Assembly: GCA_039621445.1 (NCBI GenBank)
Contig: CP154956.1
Coordinates: 1,192,489 to 1,256,488 of the forward strand
Direction of reading: 5' to 3'
Length of the DNA stretch: 64,000 nucleotides
Origin: Euglena gracilis
Taxonomy: Eukaryota > Euglenida > Euglenophyceae > Euglenales
A program made the position numbers and the translations under genes. Below are positions 57,545-64,000 of the stretch, piece after piece (the first letter of the stretch is position 1; the number at the start of each line of letters is the position of its first letter). The notes beneath the pieces were generated by a model. It was not told the origin of the DNA, did not search any database, and saw nothing but the letters and a program-made list of their open reading frames with translations.

Positions 57545-57720
57545 ACTGCAAAAAAAACAACTGCACACGTGCAGTTCTTTCCCTGAAAAACACTGCAAAA
57601 AACTGCAAAAACTGAACACGTGCAGTTCTTTCCCTCAAAAACACTGCAAAAAAACTGCAAAAAAACTGCAAAAATCATGCCAAACCGTGAAAAATGCAAA
57701 AAAAAATGCAAAAACTGCAC
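57545..57720. repeat. Tandem ACTGCAAAAA repeats with CACGTG palindromes
   Basis: Two units of about 43 bp carry acacgtgcagttctttccct (57568-57588 and 57615-57635); many aaaaaactgc units follow. Confidence 0.7.
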
Positions 57721-57862
57721 GGTGCATATTTTCTCCCTCCCTCCCGGACACCCCCAGGTCTCCAAACTTTAAAAAAAAAAGTCTAAAAAAACTCTCCTGG
57801 GGGGTTGACGTGTTTGTGGAGGCGCCCAATGGAGGGAGGGAGGGAGGGAGGGCGTAAAAAAC

Positions 57863-57955
57863 CTGCCTGGTTTCGAGGTTGAGCTCAGCTCCGCCGAAGA
57901 AGTTAGTCTTCAGCTCACGGCCGTCGCCGAATATGCGGAACCACTGCGTCGCATG
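57863..57955 (-). CDS. Exon 8
   Basis: Acceptor gctggccag, donor AGGCAG/gttttt; 31 codons in phase 0 to 0: HATQWFRIFGDGRELKTNFF GG..., ending LNLETRQ. Intron phase agrees with exon 7. Confidence 0.6.
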
Positions 57956-58840
57956 CTGGCCAGCCATCGGGGCGCACGGACGGTCCTTGCGCATTTGCCT
58001 GCTCACGTTTACTCTTCTGCGTTCCCTCCACACGCAAGTGTGCACGTATGAGTGGCAAGTATGGGTGCCAAGTTTGCGGCACAGGGTTCTTGCTACAGCA
58101 CAGTGCATGGCTGGGGCACGGAGATGATGGCGTCCAAAAGCTCTCAAAAAAATAGCACCCCAAATAATATGCCGTATCTGAAGTCGAAGTCAGGGTGCAG
58201 GGATGCATTCTTTGGGGGGGCATATTTGGGCAAATTTTCAATTAAATTTTCAAGAAATGGAAATTAAAAAAATGGGCATTTTTGCATAACTTCCGAATTT
58301 CGACGCTTTAGCACATTACTTTACATTATTTCGCATCCGCACTGCCTCAAATGTGTTGTGCCCAGGGTTTTCGGGAAACGGGGGGGGGGGTTCCGCAGGC
58401 CAGCTGAAGAAAGGTGCTGGCAGGACTCCCCTAGGTGGGGGTCCGGCCGGCCGGACGCCAGGCAGCTGCACCCGGCGGGAAACCCAAAAACAGGCAAAAA
58501 AAGTCCAAATCCAACCAGGGTGGCATTTTTCAGCCAAAAATTTGACAGTAAAAAAAATCACTAATCGCAAATCATCAAAACACGCATTTTCGGCCATCTT
58601 TTGACCTCTTTCTTAAAAGGTTTTCGGTCGTTTGCGCCGAAACTTTTTTTGGTCCAGCCCGGCGAAGCTGAGCTGGCCCACGCTTTATTTCAGCGGACTC
58701 CGGGGTGGGACCCGCAGCCCAGCTGGGAGCTGCTGGCTGGGAAAAAAGGTGCTGGCTGGCTGGACCCTCCCTCCCCGGGGTAGGGTTCCCTCCGGTTTAA
58801 GGAAACCCCTGGTCGCAGCAGTCGTTTTCGTCAAAAAAGT

Positions 58841-59240
58841 AAACCCCCCCCCCAAATACAACCCCCCCCAAATATAAAACCCCCCCTGAGGACCTTGAAA
58901 TCCCGCCTGAATATAAAACCCCCCCCTCCGGCGCGAAGCGCCGGAAGGAAATTTTTTCGACAAAATCTCCCCCGAAATTGTGATTTTTGGCGGATTTGGG
59001 AGCAATTTTTACCAAAAAACGTGTGAAAATTGCTCCTTCGCCCAAAAAATGAAGTTTTTGGACCCCCAAGGGTGGTCGTATTTGTGATTTTGGACCGAAA
59101 AAGTGACTACTGGAGCCCGCCAAGAAGTTGATTTTTCTGACCGAATATACCCCCCCCCCCAAATATAAAACCCCCCCTCGGGGTCTTGAAATTTCCGCCC
59201 AAATATAAAACCGGGGGGTTTTATATTTGGGGGGGGTTTA
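58841..59240 (+). mobile_element. Inverted-repeat element, family S
   Basis: Ends TAAACCCCCCCCCAAATA and TATTTGGGGGGGGTTTA are inverted. Inside are several aatataaaacccccc units and the hairpin CGGCGCGAAGCGCCGG (58930). No coding. Confidence 0.6.
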
Positions 59241-59354
59241 TGCTGTTTGATGGCAGAATCCGGTGACTCTCCCCGCTGCTTCATTTCCTTCTGCAGAGAG
59301 GGGAGGGGGGCAAAACATTTGGGGGGTATATTGTTTAGAAGGTTGTGGGTTTAC

Positions 59355-59441
59355 GTGTCTGATGTCCACGCCTTCGAGGGCCAAAACGCCAGGCGAGTCA
59401 GAGCAGAATATGAACGATTTCGGTGACCGCAGCCGCGTTAA
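59355..59441 (-). CDS. Exon 7
   Basis: Acceptor acctacccag, donor AGACAC/gtaaac; exactly 29 codons in phase 0: LTRLRSPKSFIFCSDSPGVL ALEGVDIRH. The other two frames contain stops. Confidence 0.65.
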
Positions 59442-59564
59442 CTGGGTAGGTGCAGGGCCGGGCGATTGGGCCGGAAATCTCAGTCCATCGCAACCTTGGA
59501 CGTAAGTGAAATGCCTGGTCAGTCAATTGCTTAAGCAATGGAACAACCCCCCCCCCAGGGGGGG

Positions 59565-59790
59565 GGGTGGATGACTGATTTTTTCGGAGTGACTGACTGG
59601 CCCGGACCCTCCCCCGGGGGGGGGGGGGTCGGCAAAAAACCACTAAAGTGACCAGGTGCCGAAGGCGCCGGAAAAATTTTTTGGCCTTTTTTCATGTTTT
59701 TGGTCAAATTTCCTTTGGATTCCAGAGTGGCCGACCCCCCCCCCTGGGGGGTAGTGACTGACTGGTTTCCCAAAAAAAAGTGACTGACTT
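59565..59790 (-). mobile_element. Short repeat element, family N, copy 2
   Basis: Reverse complement of 40258-40525 in order and content, with hairpin GGTGCCGAAGGCGCC at about 59658. Confidence 0.6.
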
Positions 59791-60106
59791 GTTTCTTAAA
59801 AAGTGGAGTGACCCCCCCGGGGGTCGGTAAAAAAATTGTATGTGCCTGGTACCCCGCAGCAAGGTTCAATTTGTGGGCAGGTGGGGGAGTCCAGACCCCT
59901 GCTTCCGGTCAAGCCCCCCCCCCCCCAGCGGGGTGTGCCTGCTATGGGCAGGGATAGCACAAGACGCTCCTCCCCTCCCCCCAGAGTTGGTAAAAAGATG
60001 CTTTGGTCGAACCCCTGGGGGGGGGGGGTTAAAATGGACGGGTCAGTTGATTTGGGCCCAGGGAAATGCCCACCAATGAGCTGAACTGAACAATAAATTC
60101 TCTTAC

Positions 60107-60144
60107 CAACCCCAAAGTTCCAGCCATGGCCAGCAACCCCCTTG
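60107..60144 (-). CDS. Exon 6, 38-bp microexon
   Basis: Acceptor cacgggtcag, donor GGGTTG/gtaaga. Joined to exon 5 it reads A-RGLLAMAGTLGL and ends in phase 0. Confidence 0.45.
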
Positions 60145-60184
60145 CTGACCCGTGAGGTAATCGGTACTAAATGCAATTTTGTAC

Positions 60185-60247
60185 CTGTCCCTGTAGTGGC
60201 TTTTTGATCGTGTAGGAAATTGTTTTCAAGGTCCAAGATATTGTTGC
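60185..60247 (-). CDS. Exon 5
   Basis: Acceptor gcatcctcag, donor GGGACAG/gtacaa; 63 bp reading NNILDLENNFLHDQKATTGT in the frame that agrees with exons 6-8. Confidence 0.45.
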
Positions 60248-60361
60248 CTGAGGATGCGGAGTGAGGAACTTTGGGTTTGAATTTTTTTGGCCCAGCGCCT
60301 TTTCCATACCGAAAATATTCATTTTGGCCGTGCTACTATTTAGGTGGTGGCGCCTTAACCC

Positions 60362-60560
60362 GGGGGGGGGGGTCGGTTTTGGGTCCCAGTGTCTGCCGAC
60401 CAAGCCGATTCTCTCTTGAAAAAGGCCATTTTCGGGCCCGGCGCCTTCGCGCTGGAACTATGTTTATAGCACTGTCCATCCCAAAAACCTGACCGCCCCC
60501 CAGGGGGGTCGAAAATGCTCTGCCCCCCTGCCTGCCCATAGCACCCACCGGGGGGGGGGG
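60362..60560 (+). mobile_element. Short repeat, family P, copy 2
   Basis: Collinear with 45045-45240: gtcggttttgggtcccagtg, cggcgccttcgcgc, gggggtcgaaaatgc, then a G-run. Confidence 0.5.
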
Positions 60561-60697
60561 GGTTCAAACTCCCTTAATAGTGCCCAGTTGGACCTACCAA
60601 CCCACAAACACACCACCCGCCCACCCACCAACACCCCCGAAGAACCCCCAAAATCAGTCAAACCCCATTGGACCCTTGAATATTGCTGGTAATATTA

Positions 60698-61108
60698 CCC
60701 TCCCCCCCCTATGTCCAACGACCAGTAACCTCTGTCCTCCGACCGGGGGGGTGGTCGTTGGACATAGGGTAGTGACCAAAAAGGTGTCCTCTGACCGGGG
60801 GGGTGGTCGTTGGACAAGGGGTCAAAAAAAAATGTTGGCGGGTAATCGGGACCCCACCCCCCAAAAAAGGTCAAATTTTCCCTTCCAGCGCTTTGCGCCG
60901 AAAATTTTGGGCAATTTTGACAAATTTTTGTCCAAAAAGTGCCAAAAATGGCATTTGGGCCAATTTTTGACCAATTTGGGGCACAAAAATTTTCGGCCCG
61001 GCGCTTCGCGCCGGGACCAAAATTTTCGCCAAACCTCCAAAAAGGTGTCCTCTGACCGGGGGGGTGGTCGTTGGACATAGGGGGGTCGTTGGACATAGGG
61101 GGGGGGGG
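60698..61108 (+). mobile_element. TA-flanked inverted-repeat element, family M, copy 2
   Basis: 411 bp between TA (60696-60697) and TA (61109-61110); same ends, three ctccgaccgggg/ctctgaccgggg motifs and the hairpin CGGCGCTTCGCGCCG (about 60999). Confidence 0.75.
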
Positions 61109-61171
61109 TAGAAGTATTGAATATTACTTGAATACTACCAGTAGCACTTGACTGTTGGTATTATTGCTTAC

Positions 61172-61346
61172 TAGAACACCAGATTGTCACCCGAATAAGG
61201 TGCAAGGTTACGAGGGTTCAAATAAAATCGGTCTGAGAGTACAAATAAAAACGGTCTGGTTGTCGCAGTATCGACAACCAGGAAATAGCACCTCCCTTTG
61301 AGGAAATTCTTGACCATCAGGGGAGGGGGGCTCAAAGTGCTGAGTG
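61172..61346 (-). CDS. Exon 4
   Basis: Acceptor gtgccactcag, donor TTCTA/gtaagc. With one base from exon 3 it reads SLSTLSPPPLMVKNFLKG RCYFLVVDTATT ... NLAPYSGDNLVF, phase 2 out. The next exon found does not fit this phase, so an exon between 60250 and 61170 may be missing. Confidence 0.5.
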
Positions 61347-61731
61347 CTGAGTGGCACATTACGTGGGAGAAGGGTGATGGAAATGCAGGGTCCGGGTGGG
61401 ACTCCTCCCAGTGGACAAAAGAAAATCTGGCATGAAGTGCCAGACGTTATCGAGGCTTCGAAAATGCCCCGTAAATTGTGTTATCAGACACATGATTTGT
61501 AACCCTGCAAAAATGTTTAATGGGAAACATGTCATAATGCATGTTGATTCCTCAATTAGTTTATTCCAAAAATTATTTCCCGGCTTTTGCGCTGGGCAAC
61601 GTCATTCCCCGGCGCAAAAGCTGGGAAACAAACAGTGGTCCCCCTCCCACTCCCACACAACGGCATTGCTCATTGGTGGGATTGACACAGGGGATCGGAA
61701 CGGGGATTTCTTCCCAAAGGCGACCTCTCAC

Positions 61732-61873
61732 ATAATGTCGTCTGAGAGGGGCCCCGCCCTGGGGGCAGCTGCATGTCGTACTGCGAGGGGATCCGGAACG
61801 ACACCGTGCCCGTGTCCGCGTCGCTGATCACTTCGTCGATCTTGTCGATCGGCCGCGGGGGAACCCCCGCACC
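61732..61873 (-). CDS. Exon 3
   Basis: Reads GAGVPPRPIDKIDEVISDAD TG..., with SFRIPSQYDMQLPPG; phase 0 in, 1 out at TTAT/gtgaga. Strong G/C third-position bias. The acceptor (cagggaag) is weak but gives the right phase. Confidence 0.6.
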
Positions 61874-62154
61874 CTTCCCTGTTTGGGCTTCCAGCCCCCC
61901 CCCCCCCGTCCCTCTGCCAAAAAAAAACAGTGAAAATCTGCATTCGATGTCCACCATTAGGGGTGGTGGATGACGTCCACCGGGAACTTTGAAGCATGCC
62001 TTTAAACAGCTCACTGTTCAAAGCAAAAGACATTTACACCCTCTGCTGCCTTCCTTTAACTGTACACTGATCCCTGGCTTCAACTGATCCTGTGGACGCA
62101 CGCGCGCACACACACAGGTATACACACACGCACGCACGCACGCACGCACACACC

Positions 62155-62397
<243 letters not shown>

Positions 62398-62404
62398 CAG
62401 CCTA

Positions 62405-62807
62405 CCCCCCTATGTCCAATGACCGGTAACCTCTGTCCTCTGACCGGGGGGGTGGTCGTTGGACATAGGGTAGTGACCAAAAAGGTGTCCTCTGACCGGG
62501 GGGGTGGTCGTTGGACATGGGGTCAAAAGAAAGTTGGTGGGTATCCGGGTCCCTACCCACCCAAAAATGCCCAAATTTTCCCTTCCGGCGCTTCGCGCCG
62601 AAAATTTTGGGCAATTTTGACAAATTTTTGTCCAAAAAGTGTCAAAAATGGCATTTTGGCCAAATTTTTGCCAATTTTTGGGCAAAATTTTTCGTCCCGG
62701 CGCTTCACGCCGGGACCAAAAATTTGGTCAAACCTCCGAAAAGGTGTCCTCTGACCGGGGGGGTGGTCATTGGACATAGGGGGGTCGTTGGCATAGGGGG
62801 TGGGGGG
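62405..62807 (+). mobile_element. TA-flanked inverted-repeat element, family M, copy 3
   Basis: 403 bp between TA (62403-62404) and TA (62808-62809), directly after the CA array and 28 bp from the end of exon 2. Hairpins GGCGCTTCGCGCC (62587) and CGGCGCTTCACGCCG (62699). Confidence 0.75.
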
Positions 62808-62834
62808 TAGTTGCTTTTTTCCTGATCGCTTTAC

Positions 62835-63034
62835 AGCTTGACCCAGCCTTGAAGCGAGGCCTTTCCCGAACGGAACAAAACGCTTCGGTTCACCGTGGGG
62901 AGTGAGCAAGTACAGCGCCGTGTCTGAAATGGCCAGGATCAGTGGCAGGGTCACAAACAACGTGGTCAGCACGTCTGGTGACTCAGTCTGGTGACTCAAC
63001 GCACTCCACCAGCCCAATTTGAGTACCGTGCATC
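62835..63034 (-). CDS. Exon 2, with a membrane-spanning segment
   Basis: Acceptor tatatgcag, donor GCT/gtaaag. The leftover G of exon 1 plus GA completes a Gly codon and the frame continues CTVLKLGWWSAL for exactly 66 codons. VLTTLFVTLPLILAISDTA is a likely transmembrane helix, followed by LYLLTPHGEPKRFVPFGKG. A 13-bp direct duplication (tgagtcaccagac twice, about 62970-62995) lies inside and is in frame only through the second copy. Confidence 0.65.
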
Positions 63035-63169
63035 CTGCATATACACACCACAAGCAGTTCGTAAAAAAAATATGCAGGGATACAATCACCCCCCAGACCC
63101 CCACCAGAAGGAGGTGAGCCAAATGTTTCAAATGATGAGGCTGCCCCCCCCATGCGAGGTATATTTTCA

Positions 63170-63340
63170 CCCCCCCCCCCGGGAAACTGTTACCTGACGG
63201 GTTGGCTAGTACCAAGGACCCTGACGGTTTCCTGGGTAGGGCATTTCAAGCAGAAATCAATTAAAAAAAGACCCTGACAGGCCAGCTGGTAACAGAGACC
63301 CTGACAGGTTCTCGGATGACAGTTTCCGGGGTAAACCTCC
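63170..63340 (+). mobile_element. Short repeat, family Q, copy 2
   Basis: gggaaactgtta..., gaccctgacggtttcc, gaccctgacaggcc, gaccctgacaggttctcgg and gacagtttcc in the same order as 52870-53130. Confidence 0.5.
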
Positions 63341-63572
63341 CATTTTAGTGCGCAGTGCCCAACTGGTGTGCAAGTGCCCCAAATAAGTGTCACACCCCCG
63401 AGGGTCTGGATGTGAAATCCAATAAAGTGCACCCCCCAGAAAGCCATTTTACAGTGAACCACTTTCAGGTAGTGTCCAAACAAATGTCACACATCCAGTA
63501 ATGTGCGCACCCCGTGCACTTAATTGGGGGGGGGGGTTAGGTATTTGGTGGCGCACGCAGCGGCGAGTCAAC

Positions 63573-63783
63573 CGAGACTGCCACTGAGCAGCATACAGCC
63601 AATCTGCTTCCCCTTGGAGGTGGTCCGCTTCACAGGGCCAAACCAATAGAACATCGTGCGGTCGTCACGGAAGAAAAACGGGAAATGGACCACCTGTGCT
63701 GGGACCAGGCCATGGCAAGCAGTTTGGAATGCTGCATTGGGATGCAGAATCACAAAATGACGCACAAGCGCGTGTGTGCACGT
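63573..63783 (-). CDS. Exon 1 (first seen) of the large gene
   Basis: Acceptor ccattttcag before 63783, donor CTCG/gttgac after 63573. Reads TCTHALVRHFVILHPNAAF... VVHFPFFFRDDRTMFYWFGP ...KQIGCMLLSGSL; phase 0 in, 1 out. An inner acceptor (cccagcacag, exon from 63693) is also possible. Aromatic-rich, beta-strand-like. Confidence 0.6.
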
Positions 63784-64000
63784 CTGAAAATGGACCACAG
63801 CCACTCAACGTCTCAAGCTTCTACCCCCTCCCCGGGGTGGAGGGGAGTAGCAGTTTGTACCGACCGGCATGGACCATGTGACTTTTTTTTTCGGTAACGG
63901 TGGGCACGCATCCTTGGGAGGGTCCGGGTTTTGGCCCCGCTGTTCCCCGAGCCTGGGATGTGCGACCCCCAAAGTCGGCAGATGAGAATGAAAAGATAAT

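Overview
The window is nuclear DNA of a eukaryote: chromodomain Ty3/gypsy and tyrosine-recombinase retrotransposons, GT-AG spliced genes with many short exons, very long microsatellites, interstitial TTAGGG-type repeats and several families of short inverted-repeat elements. The species cannot be named from sequence alone. A unicellular alga or protist with a repeat-rich genome would fit, but that is only a guess.  Layout. 1-5947: end of gag and complete pol of a Ty3/gypsy chromovirus-like element (copy 1, +). gag ends in TAG and pol continues in the same frame; a 33-nt hairpin follows the stop. 6140-11898: a long proline-rich reading frame (ORF3) in the position where some elements carry a third gene. 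11899-12832: candidate LTR/leader. 12833-17861: second, decayed copy (+), truncated in pol; copies 1 and 2 are offset by about 15.42 kb, which suggests a very large tandem unit of gag-pol-ORF3. 17869-18454: two exons of an unrelated GC3-rich gene on the minus strand. 18776-25830: third copy (-), diverged, lacking reverse transcriptase. 26.5-33.9 kb: a DIRS-like tyrosine-recombinase retroelement (-) with inverted terminal repeats and an internal 2.1-kb tandem duplication; a related gag fragment lies head-to-head with it (+, to about 35.1 kb).  36.07-63.78 kb: I assemble here, from splice sites, reading phase and codon use, about 25 short exons on the minus strand, ending at a TGA at 36069-36071. 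Several runs of consecutive exons agree in intron phase (1-2-3-4, 5-6-7-8, 11-12, 13-14-15-16, 24-25), so at least one large intron-rich gene is likely; its product is not recognised, but one exon encodes a membrane-spanning segment and exons 11-12 look like a PH/TH1-type fold. The introns are packed with G/C homopolymers, CA/GT/GGAT/CATA microsatellites and at least six families of short repeat elements, including a TA-flanked family with three complete copies and an inverted-repeat element carrying telomere-like repeats.  The retroelement genes work as units (gag structural protein, protease, RT, RNase H, integrase or recombinase); most copies are broken, and copy 1 pol is the only long intact one.
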